Assembly (NCBI RefSeq): GCF_014137865.1
Contig: NZ_JACGWU010000001.1
Location: 620,001 to 684,000, forward strand
DNA: 64,000 bases
Direction of reading: 5' to 3'
Source of the DNA: Alpinimonas psychrophila
GTDB lineage: Bacteria > Actinomycetota > Actinomycetes > Actinomycetales > Microbacteriaceae
In this document: positions 37,060-46,235 of the stretch, piece by piece
Numbering within the stretch: the first letter of the stretch is position 1
Layout: each line of letters opens with the position of its first letter
Position numbers and translations under genes: made by a program
The notes under the pieces: model-generated
Told to the model about the DNA's origin: nothing
Databases searched by the model: none
Seen by the model: the letters and a program-made list of their open reading frames with translations, nothing else

Positions 37060-37668
37060 ATGCGCCTTCTAGATGACTTCCTTGCCCCCTCCAGCGTCAG
37101 CGCCAGAGAGACCTTCACTGTTGCGGAGCTTTCGGCGTGCGCTCTCGACGGAGAACTGTTCCCGGTCGACGCCGCCTATGTTTTCTGCGATTTGCCCAGC
37201 GACGTCGCGTCACGCGCACGCATTGTTATTTCGCGCGTAGACGAGCGATGTGTTGTAGCGGGCTGGTCAGCGGCGTGGGTACACGATGCAATTGACCGCC
37301 CGCCGGCACACCACACCGTTGCTCTTCGCGACGGCCTGCGCATCCGTCTCTCCCCGGACCGTCGTTACGGAATCGCTCAGATGTCCTTCGATAAATCGGA
37401 CGTGATGGGCGTTATCGGTGCGCATGTGACGACCCCCCTGCGCACCGCCATAGATCTGGCCCGTTTCGTTTCCCAAGATTCTCGGTTGGATGATGTTCTG
37501 GTAGCACTAATGCGATGCGCGCAGGCAACAGCTCTGGACGTGCGCAACGTCTTGAACAGGGGAACGAATCTCCCTTACAAACAGCGCGCTTATCGGCGCT
37601 TGGGAGCTGCTTTAGCCACGCTAGAAAATGCACGCGGTCGGAGCTTCTCCCGGTCCACTTCCGTCTAG
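37060..37668 (+). CDS. AbiEi antitoxin-like protein, no toxin partner
   Basis: The 202-residue protein resembles the C-terminal domain of AbiEi-type (type IV) antitoxins: RCVVAGWSAAWVHDAID (about 67-83), a beta-rich middle, and THVTTPLRTAIDLARFV-like sequence (about 122-137), where TPLRTAIDLAR is the best marker. I see no clear N-terminal helix-turn-helix. No AbiEii nucleotidyltransferase toxin gene lies beside it; the next gene is rel on the other strand, with which it shares its stop region. Solitary AbiEi-like genes are frequent in Microbacteriaceae and may not be part of a toxin system. The ATG has only a weak CGGA site. Function not assigned. Confidence 0.7.
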   Translation: MRLLDDFLAPSSVSARETFTVAELSACALDGELFPVDAAYVFCDLPSDVASRARIVISRVDERCVVAGWSAAWVHDAIDRPPAHHTVALRDGLRIRLSPDRRYGIAQMSFDKSDVMGVIGAHVTTPLRTAIDLARFVSQDSRLDDVLVALMRCAQATALDVRNVLNRGTNLPYKQRAYRRLGAALATLENARGRSFSRSTSV

Positions 37669-39914
37669 CCTTCGCTCACACGATAAACGTCGTAGACCGC
37701 ATCAATGCGGCGAACACTATTGAGCAAGCGATCAAGGTGAACAGTATCGCTCATCTCAAAAACAAACCGACTCAAGGCGAGCCTTTCGTTGGAGGTGGAA
37801 ACAGAGGCCGACAAGATATTGACGTGATTCTCCGACAACACTCGGGTGACATCGCTGAGGAGTCCCGCACGGTCGAGCGCCTCAATTTGGATGTGTACCA
37901 TGAAAATACTCTTCGACGAAGGCGCCCATTCGACTTCAATGAGTCGTTCGGGTTCATTGAGCAGGCTCTTCACGTTGTGACAGGATGTCTGATGAACGGA
38001 GACCCCTTGGCCGCGCGTGACGAACCCTGTGATGATGTCTCCAGGAACCGGGGTGCAGCACTTCGCAAGCTTGACCAAGATGTCGGGAGCGCCCCGCACG
38101 AGTATGCCGGAATCACTATGCCGAACAGGTTTGGACCGATTCTTGGAAGGAAAGACAAACTCAGTAGACTCGGTGTCGGCTTCATCAGAAACGTTTGCCA
38201 GAATCTTCTCGATGACCGATTGAGTCGAAACGTGGCCTTCACCGACGGCAGCGTAAAGGCCGGAGACATCCTCGTACCGAAGCTGCCCGGACACTTCTCC
38301 GAGCGTTTCCTGGCTCATCAACTTCTGCAGTGGAAGATTCTGCTTGCGCATGGCGCGAGCGATCGAATCCTTACCCTGTTCAACGGCCTCGTCGCGGCGT
38401 TCCTTTGTGAACCACTGCTTGATCTTGTTTCGCGTTCTCGTACTTTTGACGAAGTTCAGCCAGTCTTGGCTGGGGGCGGCGTCAGGGTTCTTCGAGGTCA
38501 GAACCTCAATGACGTCACCGGTGGTCAGCGTGCTCTCTAAGGGCACGAGACGGCCGTTTACTTTGGCCCCCATTGTGCGGTGGCCAATTTCGGTATGAAC
38601 GGCATAGGCAAAATCGATCGGTGTTGCCCCGGTTGGGAGGCCAATGACCCTCCCTTTAGGGGTAAACACGTAGACCTCCTTCGCACCAATTTCAAAACGA
38701 AGTGAGTCAAGGAACTCACCAGGATCTTCAGTATCGGCTTGCCAGTCGCTGATGTGCTCGAGCCACGCCATATCGGTGTCCGCCAGGTTCAGGGCATCCG
38801 TGCCCTTGCCGCCGGCCATGCGGTCCTTATACATCCAGTGGGCCGCGACGCCGAATTCGGCGCGGTGGTGCATTTCTGGAGTTCTAATTTGAATCTCAAC
38901 CGGGCGACCCGATGGCCCCATTACGGTCGTGTGCAGTGACTGGTAAAGATTAAATTTCGGCGTTGCGATGTAGTCCTTGAAACGACCGGGTAACGGAGTC
39001 CAACGTGCATGGATGGACCCCAGAATGCCGTAACAGTCTCGAACCGAGTTCACGATGACGCGAATGCCAACGAGGTCATAGATTTCGTCGAATTCGCGGC
39101 CGCGAACCACCATCTTTTGATAAATCGAATAATACTGTTTTGGCCGACCGGCAACGTCTCCGCGGATCTTGGCCGTCTTGAGGTCTCCTCGGACGGCGCT
39201 GACGACCTCGTCCACAAATTTTTCCCGCTGGGGGGTGCGTTGCGCAACGAGATTTTCAATCTCCTGATAAATCTTGGGATGCAGAACCGCAAACGAGAGA
39301 TCCTCCAATTCCCACTTCAGGGTTTGTATTCCCAAACGATGAGCGAGAGGAGTGTAGATTTCCAAGGTTTCGCGAGCCTTGCGCTCGGCCGATTCGCGAG
39401 GCATGAACCCCCACGTTCGAGCGTTGTGAAGGCGGTCGGCAAGTTTAATGACCAAGACACGAATGTCCTTAGACATCGCGACAATCATCTTTCGAACGGT
39501 CTCCGCCTGAGCAGAATCGCCGTACTTGACCTTGTCGAGCTTCGTGACGCCATCGACGAGCATGGCAACTTCAGCGCCAAAAGTAGCCGCAACCTCATCG
39601 AGAGTGTATGCAGTATCTTCAACCGTGTCGTGCAATAGAGCGGCAACAATGGTCTTGACGCCAATTCCGAGCTCGGCCAGAATCTGCGCCACAGCGATGG
39701 GGTGGGTTATATAGGGTTCCCCGCTGCGCCTGGTCTGCCCCGCGTGTGCCGCCTTTGCAACGTCATGCGCACGCTCAATTTGCGATAGGTCCGCTTTGGG
39801 GTGATGGTGGCGAACGGTACGAATAAGCGCCTCGAAGGCGCCGGTCGGTTGGGCCCTGCTGAAAATGCGGGGCACGAGTCGACGAAGGGACGTCGATGAA
39901 ACAACCTCAGCCAT
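37665..39914 (-). CDS. rel: Bifunctional (p)ppGpp synthetase/hydrolase
   Basis: Rel makes and breaks (p)ppGpp in the stringent response. The 749-residue protein has the HD hydrolase domain with His71 and LLHDTVEDT (93-101; His95, Asp96, Glu99, Asp100 intact), the synthetase domain with YDLVGIRVIV, GRFKDYIATPK and VEIQIRT, then TGS (VFTPKGRVIGLPTGATPIDFAY), a zinc-finger-like CCTPVPGDII-HQTSCHN region and a C-terminal ACT domain (HIQIEALDRAGLLSDV). Both enzyme activities appear intact. AGGAGG stands before the ATG. It lies after secF with 44 bases between. Confidence 0.96.
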   Translation of the reverse strand: MAEVVSSTSLRRLVPRIFSRAQPTGAFEALIRTVRHHHPKADLSQIERAHDVAKAAHAGQTRRSGEPYITHPIAVAQILAELGIGVKTIVAALLHDTVEDTAYTLDEVAATFGAEVAMLVDGVTKLDKVKYGDSAQAETVRKMIVAMSKDIRVLVIKLADRLHNARTWGFMPRESAERKARETLEIYTPLAHRLGIQTLKWELEDLSFAVLHPKIYQEIENLVAQRTPQREKFVDEVVSAVRGDLKTAKIRGDVAGRPKQYYSIYQKMVVRGREFDEIYDLVGIRVIVNSVRDCYGILGSIHARWTPLPGRFKDYIATPKFNLYQSLHTTVMGPSGRPVEIQIRTPEMHHRAEFGVAAHWMYKDRMAGGKGTDALNLADTDMAWLEHISDWQADTEDPGEFLDSLRFEIGAKEVYVFTPKGRVIGLPTGATPIDFAYAVHTEIGHRTMGAKVNGRLVPLESTLTTGDVIEVLTSKNPDAAPSQDWLNFVKSTRTRNKIKQWFTKERRDEAVEQGKDSIARAMRKQNLPLQKLMSQETLGEVSGQLRYEDVSGLYAAVGEGHVSTQSVIEKILANVSDEADTESTEFVFPSKNRSKPVRHSDSGILVRGAPDILVKLAKCCTPVPGDIITGFVTRGQGVSVHQTSCHNVKSLLNEPERLIEVEWAPSSKSIFMVHIQIEALDRAGLLSDVTRVLSENHVNILSASVSTSNERLALSRFVFEMSDTVHLDRLLNSVRRIDAVYDVYRVSEG

Positions 39915-39958
39915 GAATCCTCCTAAGAATTTCCATTATGAGGCCTACGGGCATTCGA

Positions 39959-40960
39959 TTAGACCGAGACGCTCTCTACGGCCTTAGCTTGATTGGCGAG
40001 AACCTTCTTGTCGTACTTACGAATCGCAGGCTCGTTACTGCGCAATTGCGCGTAGAGCGGAGTCGCCAAGAAAATTGTCGAGTACGTGCCCACAATGATG
40101 CCGATGAGGAGGGCGAGAGAAATATCCCTCAGGGTCCCCGCGCCGAGAATAACGGCTCCAATAAAGAGAATGGAAGCCACAGGCAGGGCAGCGACTACCG
40201 ATGTATTAATGGAGCGAACCAGCGTTTGGTTGACGGCAAGGTTGACTTGTTGGCCGAAGGTCTTGCTAAGGTCACGCCCCGAGCCCATCGTGTTCTCGCG
40301 AACTTTGTCGAAGACAACAACGGTGTCGTAAAGCGAGTAGCCCAGAATGGTAAGGAGACCGATCACGGCTCCAGGAGTAACTTCAAAGCCCGAAATTCCG
40401 TAAATTCCCGCCGTAATAACGAGGTCGTGAAGAAGAGCCACGAGCGCTGCAACCGACATCTTCCAGGTTCGGAAGTAGATCGTCATGACGAGGGCCGCCA
40501 AAATCAAGAAGACAACGAGGCCGCGCAGCGCCTGAGCGGTAATGTCGGCGCCCCAGGTCGCGCCAATGAAGGAGGCAGTAACGTCCTCCGTGGGAACATT
40601 GTAATTGGTAGCCAGCAAGTTGCGAATGTCCCGCGTCTGAATATCGGTTAGTTGCGCCGTCTGGATCCGGATGCTGGTGCCCCCGAGGAGCGAAACCTTC
40701 GGGACAACCGAGGGAACAACTGTCTCCACAGTCGAGGTTGCGATGGCTTGATTGGCGCCACTGGCTACGTTCGAGACCACAAATTCACTGCCGCCAGAGA
40801 ACTCAATGCCAAAATTGAAGCCGCCACGCATGATGGGGCCCACGACACTGATGAGAATCAGTAGGGCGGAAATGGTGTACCACAGGCGCTGTCTTCCTAC
40901 GATCCTGACGGATCGAGCGCCCGTATACAGGTCGTTACCAAAGTTCGAGAAACTGGCCAT
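39959..40960 (-). CDS. secF: Protein translocase subunit SecF
   Basis: SecF works with SecD and YajC to drive late steps of Sec export with the proton motive force. The 333-residue protein has an N-terminal helix (about 25-45), the periplasmic P4-like domain with FGIEFSGGSEFVV, and five C-terminal helices with GIYGISGFEVTPGAVIGLLT and the conserved YDTVVVFDKVRENT (about 210-223). Its ATG overlaps the secD stop by one base. Confidence 0.96.
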   Translation of the reverse strand: MASFSNFGNDLYTGARSVRIVGRQRLWYTISALLILISVVGPIMRGGFNFGIEFSGGSEFVVSNVASGANQAIATSTVETVVPSVVPKVSLLGGTSIRIQTAQLTDIQTRDIRNLLATNYNVPTEDVTASFIGATWGADITAQALRGLVVFLILAALVMTIYFRTWKMSVAALVALLHDLVITAGIYGISGFEVTPGAVIGLLTILGYSLYDTVVVFDKVRENTMGSGRDLSKTFGQQVNLAVNQTLVRSINTSVVAALPVASILFIGAVILGAGTLRDISLALLIGIIVGTYSTIFLATPLYAQLRSNEPAIRKYDKKVLANQAKAVESVSV

Positions 40961-42681
40961 TATCGGTTTCCCTTCGCGGAGATCTGCGTATCTTTTTCTG
41001 AGGTCAAGGTCTCAGCTTTACGCTCGGCAATCGTTTGGCGTTTGGAGGCTTCCTTGGCGGAGCCCGCGGCCTTCGTGCCTTTAGCTGCAGCAGGGGCTTG
41101 GAAACGTGCTCTACCGCGGTAGACGGCGCCGAGAGCCGTTGGGTCCAGCCCGCTCCATTTGTTGCCCCCGCCGAAGAACTTCGTCTGAGCAAGAATTTGC
41201 ATAACGGGATGGGTAAACAACATGACGACGATAAGGTCAACGATGGTCGTCAAGCCCAGCGTCAACGCGAATCCTCGGACGTTTCCGATGGCCAAAATAA
41301 ACAGCGTGACGGCCGCAAGGAAGTTGACAGTGTCGCTAGCGATAATCGTGCGAAGGGCCCGTTTCCAACCGGCTTCAACGGCCGATTCAAGACCTCGACC
41401 ATCGCGGAGCTCATCCCTCACACGCTCGAAGTACACGATGAAGGAGTCGGCGGTAATACCAATTGCCACGATCAATCCCGCCACACCGGCCAGTGAAAGG
41501 CGATAACCTTCACGCCACGACAGGATCGTCACGAGGAGATAGGTAATGACGGCTGCGACGGCAAGCGAAAAGACCGTCACGAGTCCGAGCATCCGGTACT
41601 GCAAAAGGGAGTAAACGACAACAAGGATGAGCCCAATAACGCCCGCCAATATTCCGTTGGCCAGCTGAGTTGAGCCGAGCGTTGCCGAGATGGTGTCAGA
41701 AGACTGAACCTGGAACCCAATGGGGAGGGCGCCGTATTTAAGTTGATCCGCAAGAACCTTCGCGGAGTCCTGCGTGAAACCCCCCGTAATCTGAGGACGT
41801 CCGTCGGTGATGACGGCGTTCGTTGACGGTGCCGAGATGACTTTTCCATCGAGGACAATGGCGAACTGGTTCTGCGCGCCAGTCATTCCAAACAAACGCG
41901 AGGTGACACCGGCAAACGTGGACGTTCCAGCGTCATTGAAAACAATATTGACAGCCCACTGGCCAGTGGAAGCACCGGTTTGCGTTGTCACCAACGAACT
42001 TGTCGCGTCTGAAATATCCGAGCCGCTGACCTCAACCGGACCCAGCAAGAACTTAGCTGTATTGGTGTTGTCGCAGGTGATAAGCGGAAGATCTGCCGGG
42101 GCAACGTTTGTTGCCGCAGTACTCTCGGTCGCACAATCGAAAGCAATGAACTGAGCTTCGAGTGCCGGAGTGATGTAATTCAAGTCGCTCGCGTTCGACG
42201 GCGAAATCGCCGGAATGGTGGAGAGCGAAGGGTCAGCCGTTGGCGCCGGAGTCGAAACACCATCCGCGCCAATGGTGGCACTCGAAGGGGCACTCGTGAC
42301 GAGGACGGGACGGAATTCGAGCTTTGCCGAGGCTTGGATTCTAGCGAGGGTTGCATCATCAGGTTGTCCGGGGATCGACACCACAATGTTGTTGGCACCC
42401 TGAGTACTAATCTCTGACTCAGAAACTCCGGCGGCGTCAACGCGCTGGCGAATAATCGATACGGCTTGAACAAGTTGCTCCGCTGTGACGGACTGGCCAC
42501 TCTCGAGCTGGGGAGCAAGCACAATTTGCGTTCCGCCCTCAAGATCGAGTGCGAGCTTAGGGGTCCAGGAACCTCCACCAAACATGACTCCGGCGCCGTT
42601 GACGGCAACGAGACCGGCTACGAGAACGAGGAGCCACGCGAGGGATTTCCACGCTTTATTTACTGGACTACTTTTAGACAC
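40960..42681 (-). CDS. secD: Protein translocase subunit SecD
   Basis: SecD is the large partner of SecF. The 573-residue protein has an N-terminal helix, LALDLEGGTQIVLAP (about 38-52), a large periplasmic domain with an inserted Ser/Thr/Ala-rich region (about 125-200), and six C-terminal helices (about 335-510) containing VAIGITADSFIVYFERVRDE, the SecD signature with the charged residues for proton movement. A Lys/Ala-rich cytoplasmic tail follows. It starts with GTG at 42681 and has only a weak ribosome binding site. A terminator-like hairpin lies between it and yajC. Confidence 0.96.
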   Translation of the reverse strand: MSKSSPVNKAWKSLAWLLVLVAGLVAVNGAGVMFGGGSWTPKLALDLEGGTQIVLAPQLESGQSVTAEQLVQAVSIIRQRVDAAGVSESEISTQGANNIVVSIPGQPDDATLARIQASAKLEFRPVLVTSAPSSATIGADGVSTPAPTADPSLSTIPAISPSNASDLNYITPALEAQFIAFDCATESTAATNVAPADLPLITCDNTNTAKFLLGPVEVSGSDISDATSSLVTTQTGASTGQWAVNIVFNDAGTSTFAGVTSRLFGMTGAQNQFAIVLDGKVISAPSTNAVITDGRPQITGGFTQDSAKVLADQLKYGALPIGFQVQSSDTISATLGSTQLANGILAGVIGLILVVVYSLLQYRMLGLVTVFSLAVAAVITYLLVTILSWREGYRLSLAGVAGLIVAIGITADSFIVYFERVRDELRDGRGLESAVEAGWKRALRTIIASDTVNFLAAVTLFILAIGNVRGFALTLGLTTIVDLIVVMLFTHPVMQILAQTKFFGGGNKWSGLDPTALGAVYRGRARFQAPAAAKGTKAAGSAKEASKRQTIAERKAETLTSEKDTQISAKGNR

Positions 42682-42718
42682 AGAAGATCTCGGCTTTCAT
42701 GAAAGAGCTGATGGGGAG

Positions 42719-42750
42719 CAAAGAAAGAAGAGACGCCCTTGGGGCGTCTC
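42719..42750 (-). terminator. Terminator-like hairpin between yajC and secD
   Basis: The stem GAGACGCCC with GGGCGTCTC (9 bp, 3-base loop) is followed on the minus strand by TTCTTTCTTT. It stands between the yajC stop (42763) and the secD start (42681), so it could stop or reduce transcription into secDF, or act as an RNA processing site. The hairpin itself is perfect; the T run is broken by C. Confidence 0.7.
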
Positions 42751-42762
42751 TTCATCAAAAGC

Positions 42763-43170
42763 TTAAGACTTCTTTTTGCCTTCGTTGTCTGTTGTGCGCT
42801 CACCAAACTCGGGGTCCAAGGCAAGCTTGCCTGATTCGGAGTCAGGGGCCAAAGCCAGGGCGGCGGCATCGGCTTCGATGGCCTCTGCACTGGAAAGACC
42901 CAGGGAATCCGTGGGCTCAATGACCCGAGAGACGGCCTGACGGTGAATCGTCAGTGTGGCGCTAGGGGAGGTCTCAAGGAGAATCTTGTTCTCCTCTTCG
43001 TCAATGGAAACAATCGTTCCGTAAACGCCAAAGTTCGTCAGAACATGAGCGCCGGTGGTTACTTTGGACTGCAGTTCAGCCAAGTCCCTCTGGCGCTTCT
43101 TGCCATTGCGGAACATGAAAAAGACGAGAACGGCCAGAACGGCCATCATGGCAATGGTCATGAAATCCAT
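42763..43170 (-). CDS. yajC: Preprotein translocase subunit YajC
   Basis: YajC associates with SecDF. I choose the ATG at 43170 (135 residues, opening MDFMTIAMMAVLAVLVFFMF); a GTG 36 bases upstream has no ribosome binding site. One N-terminal membrane helix (about 4-21) is followed by RNGKKRQRDLAELQSKVTTGAHVLTNFGVYGTIVSI-type sequence, the YajC core, and an acidic Ala-rich tail. It is flanked by ruvB upstream and secD downstream, as in most Actinobacteria. Confidence 0.92.
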   Translation of the reverse strand: MDFMTIAMMAVLAVLVFFMFRNGKKRQRDLAELQSKVTTGAHVLTNFGVYGTIVSIDEEENKILLETSPSATLTIHRQAVSRVIEPTDSLGLSSAEAIEADAAALALAPDSESGKLALDPEFGERTTDNEGKKKS

Positions 43171-43229
43171 GGTGAGGAGAAACCCTTCGAAAGCAAACGA
43201 GAACACAATTGCAAATGCAATCGCTTACG

Positions 43230-43235
43230 AGTATA
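43230..43235 (-). promoter_or_regulatory. Probable -10 element for yajC
   Basis: TATACT on the minus strand lies just after the ruvB stop, about 60 bases before the yajC ATG; ATGAAG stands 17 bases upstream as a weak -35. Downstream of it, at 43208-43221, is the 14-bp inverted repeat ATTGCAAATGCAAT, which could lie near the transcript start. Confidence 0.4.
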
Positions 43236-43237
43236 GG

Positions 43238-44263
43238 TTATGTGGCCTGTGTCTTCATGGGAGCGCGTCCGAGGTGGTCCCAGGCAGCCGCTGTGGCCAT
43301 ACGCCCGCGAGGAGAGCGGATCATGAACCCCTCTCGTATAAGGAAAGGCTCAACCACGGCTTCGAGGGTCTCGGCATCTTCACCAATGGAGACGGCAAGG
43401 GAAGAAAGCCCCACCGGGCCCCCGTTGAAGCGATCAAGAAGAGCAGCCAAGACGGCGCGATCGAGGCGGTCCAAGCCGCGCGCATCCACGTCATAAAGCG
43501 CAAGGGCCGCGTTGACGGCGCTCAAGGAATCTGTCTGAGGGTTCACGATCAAGTAGTCCCGGACGCGGCGCAAGAGCCTGTTCGCGATGCGAGGAGTTCC
43601 GCGACTGCGACCTGCGATCTCATCGAGAGCCTGCTCGGGGAGGTCTAATCCGAGAAGGGCAGCCGAGCGGGAGAGGACCGTGGTTAGTTCCTCATTCGAA
43701 TAAAACTCGAGATGCCCGGTAAAGCCAAAACGATCTCGCAGAGGATTCGCGAGGAGGCCCGTTCTCGTCGTGGCTCCCACGAGGGTAAAGGGAGGAAGTT
43801 CGAGAGGGATTGAGGTTGCTCCAACACCCTTGCCCACCATGATGTCCACCCGGTAATCCTCCATGGCGAGGTACAGCATTTCCTCTGCCGACTTGGCCAT
43901 CCGATGAATTTCATCGATAAAGAGGACCTCTCCGGGCACGAGCGAGGAGAGGAGCGCGGCGAGGTCTCCAGCGTGGGAGATTGCTGGACCACTGGATAGT
44001 CGAAGCGCGCGACCGCTCTCCTTGGCCACGATCATTGCCAGCGTCGTCTTCCCCAGCCCCGGGGGGCCTGCAAAAAGGATGTGGTCGGGGGTTCGTTGAC
44101 TGATTTCAGCGGCTTTGAGGAGGAGTGTGAGTTGATTGACGACCCGAGTTTGTCCCACAAACTCAGCGAGATCAGTTGGACGGAGGGCTCCTTCAAACTC
44201 GAGTTCAACGGTTCCCTGTGGGAGGGCATCCGTAATGGCCGGACCACCGTCACTCCCGGTCAC
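43238..44263 (-). CDS. ruvB: Holliday junction branch migration helicase RuvB
   Basis: RuvB is the AAA+ motor that moves Holliday junctions. The 341-residue protein shows [12 protein letters not shown], Walker [12 protein letters not shown] (about 66-76), Walker [12 protein letters not shown], sensor [19 protein letters not shown] with the arginine finger, and the winged-helix C-terminal domain ending [15 protein letters not shown]. It starts with GTG in a GTGA overlap with ruvA. It ends 67 bases before yajC. Confidence 0.97.
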   Translation of the reverse strand: MTGSDGGPAITDALPQGTVELEFEGALRPTDLAEFVGQTRVVNQLTLLLKAAEISQRTPDHILFAGPPGLGKTTLAMIVAKESGRALRLSSGPAISHAGDLAALLSSLVPGEVLFIDEIHRMAKSAEEMLYLAMEDYRVDIMVGKGVGATSIPLELPPFTLVGATTRTGLLANPLRDRFGFTGHLEFYSNEELTTVLSRSAALLGLDLPEQALDEIAGRSRGTPRIANRLLRRVRDYLIVNPQTDSLSAVNAALALYDVDARGLDRLDRAVLAALLDRFNGGPVGLSSLAVSIGEDAETLEAVVEPFLIREGFMIRSPRGRMATAAAWDHLGRAPMKTQAT

Positions 44264-44859
44264 TTCGTCCCCTTAGAGAGTGCGGCAAGGGCTAAACGGA
44301 GCAACGTCGCGGCCGTTGCCTCAGATTGTTCCGACTGAACGCTGTCGACGGTTTCTCTTGCCGTTCGTTCAACCCAGCCGAGGCCGACGAGTGCGACGAC
44401 GACCGTTTCGGCCGCATCCCGCGCAGAGCCAGCGGATTTGGGCACTCCAGCAGCAGTAATCGCGGAGAGTTTACCCGCCAGTTGAACGATGATGAGCTTT
44501 GCGGTCTTGGGCCCGATACCCGTAACTTTTCGAAAAACAGCGTCGTCCTCGTTGACGACGGCCATGAATGCTTCGGCGGGCGTGAGGTGACCAAGAATTG
44601 CCAAGGCCGAGCGCGGGCCTACCCCGGATACGGTGATGAATGCCTCAAAGAGTTCAAGACTCTCGGGGTTTTCAAAACCGAAAAGTGTCATCGAATCCTC
44701 GCGCACAATAAGGGTCGTGAGCATGGTGACGGACTCCCCCACGATGAGCGAAGATTTGTGGCTTGTGGTGATGGCAACTAAATACCCGACACCAGAGACG
44801 TCAATGACACACGAATTTTCGTGAGCAATCGAAACAGTTCCGCGCAGCGAGGCAATCAC
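44260..44859 (-). CDS. ruvA: Holliday junction DNA helicase subunit RuvA
   Basis: RuvA binds the four-way junction and loads RuvB. The GTG at 44859 gives 199 residues opening [12 protein letters not shown], the usual RuvA start; a longer frame would enter ruvC. Domain I is an OB fold (1-about 64), domain II has two helix-hairpin-helix motifs ([15 protein letters not shown] and [16 protein letters not shown], about 70-130), and domain III binds RuvB (about 150-199). No strong ribosome binding site is seen before the GTG, so coupling to ruvC is likely. Confidence 0.95.
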   Translation of the reverse strand: MIASLRGTVSIAHENSCVIDVSGVGYLVAITTSHKSSLIVGESVTMLTTLIVREDSMTLFGFENPESLELFEAFITVSGVGPRSALAILGHLTPAEAFMAVVNEDDAVFRKVTGIGPKTAKLIIVQLAGKLSAITAAGVPKSAGSARDAAETVVVALVGLGWVERTARETVDSVQSEQSEATAATLLRLALAALSKGTK

Positions 44860-44869
44860 GTGTGTGAGC

Positions 44870-45457
44870 CTAGTTCGTGCGGCGACTGTGACGGGCGCGG
44901 CTCTCCGCTTCACGCCAACGCTGTTGCGCTGGCGTGAGGGAAGTCTGGACTCCCCCAGCCGAAGTCACGGCCGTCACCGCATCTGCTCGGCCGCGCCAAG
45001 CGTTACAAATCGCCAGCGCCAGGGCATCTGTGGCGTCGGGTAAGAACGTATCGGTGCCCAAAGGAATTAGGCGACGCACCATTGCGGCGACTTGCGCCTT
45101 ATTGGCTCGTCCCGAACCCGTGATAGACGCCTTAACCTCACTGGGCGTATGCAGATCTACGGGAATCCCCCGGGTCGCGGCTTCTACCATCGCGATGGCA
45201 CTGGCCTGGGCGACTCCCATCACCGAACTCAGGTTCTGCTGGGCAAATACCCGTTCGATCGCGATCCGATCAGGTTTATGAGTCTCAAAAAGAAGCACAA
45301 ACTCTGTCTTCAAGAGCAAAAGGCGTTCCGGGAGAGGAAGGGTCGGAGCGGTCTGGATGACGACAACGTCCACCAAGCCAAGGGATCGATCCAGATGGGT
45401 GTCGATAATGCCGACACCGCACCTCGTGAGTCCTGGATCGACTCCGAGGATTCGCAA
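44870..45457 (-). CDS. ruvC: Crossover junction endodeoxyribonuclease RuvC
   Basis: RuvC cuts Holliday junctions. The 195-residue protein opens MRILGVDPGLTRCGVG with the first catalytic Asp at residue 7; the Glu of IAIERVFAQQNLSS (about 66-79) and the Asp pair near the end (FLPDATDALALAICNAW, about 138-154) complete the site. It appears to start with TTG at 45457, seven bases after an AGG, because no ATG or GTG precedes the first strand. A basic C-terminal extension of about 35 residues is unusual compared with E. coli. Confidence 0.94.
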   Translation of the reverse strand: MRILGVDPGLTRCGVGIIDTHLDRSLGLVDVVVIQTAPTLPLPERLLLLKTEFVLLFETHKPDRIAIERVFAQQNLSSVMGVAQASAIAMVEAATRGIPVDLHTPSEVKASITGSGRANKAQVAAMVRRLIPLGTDTFLPDATDALALAICNAWRGRADAVTAVTSAGGVQTSLTPAQQRWREAESRARHSRRTN

Positions 45458-45464
45458 ACGAGAC

Positions 45465-46226
45465 CTATTCGTCTTCTTCGAGTTCGGCCAGAACGGATTC
45501 GCTCAAGTCGAAGTTCGAGTAGACGTTCTGGACGTCGTCGAGGTCTTCCATTGCTTCGATAACTTTGAATATCTTGCGGGCTGTCTCGGCATCGACATTG
45601 ACGCTCAGGTTTGGAACAAACTCTACGTCAACGGAGTCGTATTCAATCTTCGCGTCGTTCAGGGCTGCGCGCACCTGGGGCATGTCGTGAGGCTCCATGA
45701 TGATTTCAAATGATGATCCATGATTCTCAACATCTTCGGCTCCGGCGTCCAGCACGGCCGCTAGGATGTCGTCTTCAGATACACCGTCGGACGCCGTGAC
45801 ACGGATGACACCCTTGCGAGTGAAGTTGTACGCGACGCTCCCGGGGTCAGCCATTGTTGCCGTGCTGCGCGTAAACGCGGTACGAACCTCCGCCGCCGCA
45901 CGGTTCTTGTTGTCCGTCAGGCACTCGATCATGAGGGCAACGCCTCCTGGCGCATATCCCTCATAGATGATGGTCGTGTAGTCCACGCTTTCGCCGGAAA
46001 GACCGGCACCACGCTTGACGGCGCGGTTGATGTTGTCGATGGGGACGCTCGTCTTTTTTGCCTTTTGAATGGCATCGACAAGGGTCGGGTTTCCTGACAG
46101 GTCGGCCCCGCCGAGCTTGGCAGCAACTTCAATGTTTTTGATGAGCTTCGCAAACGACTTCGCCCGGCGAGAATCTTTGATCGCCTTCTGGTGCTTAGTG
46201 GTGGCCCATTTAGAGTGTCCAGACAT
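45465..46226 (-). CDS. YebC/PmpR family regulatory protein
   Basis: The 253-residue protein opens [20 protein letters not shown], the family signature (SGHSKW), and has the three-domain YebC fold with [22 protein letters not shown] (about 88-109 region). YebC proteins have been described as DNA-binding regulators, often of ruvC, and recently as aids to translation of proline stretches; which applies here is open. Position just before ruvC is conserved across bacteria. The C-terminus is very acidic. Confidence 0.94.
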   Translation of the reverse strand: MSGHSKWATTKHQKAIKDSRRAKSFAKLIKNIEVAAKLGGADLSGNPTLVDAIQKAKKTSVPIDNINRAVKRGAGLSGESVDYTTIIYEGYAPGGVALMIECLTDNKNRAAAEVRTAFTRSTATMADPGSVAYNFTRKGVIRVTASDGVSEDDILAAVLDAGAEDVENHGSSFEIIMEPHDMPQVRAALNDAKIEYDSVDVEFVPNLSVNVDAETARKIFKVIEAMEDLDDVQNVYSNFDLSESVLAELEEDE

Positions 46227-46235
46227 ACGAAGATT

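Noticed and set aside
37515-38540. 341-codon plus-strand frame opposite the 3' part of rel
   Set aside because: Antisense shadow of rel, whose domains cover this stretch; the predicted protein has no family signature.
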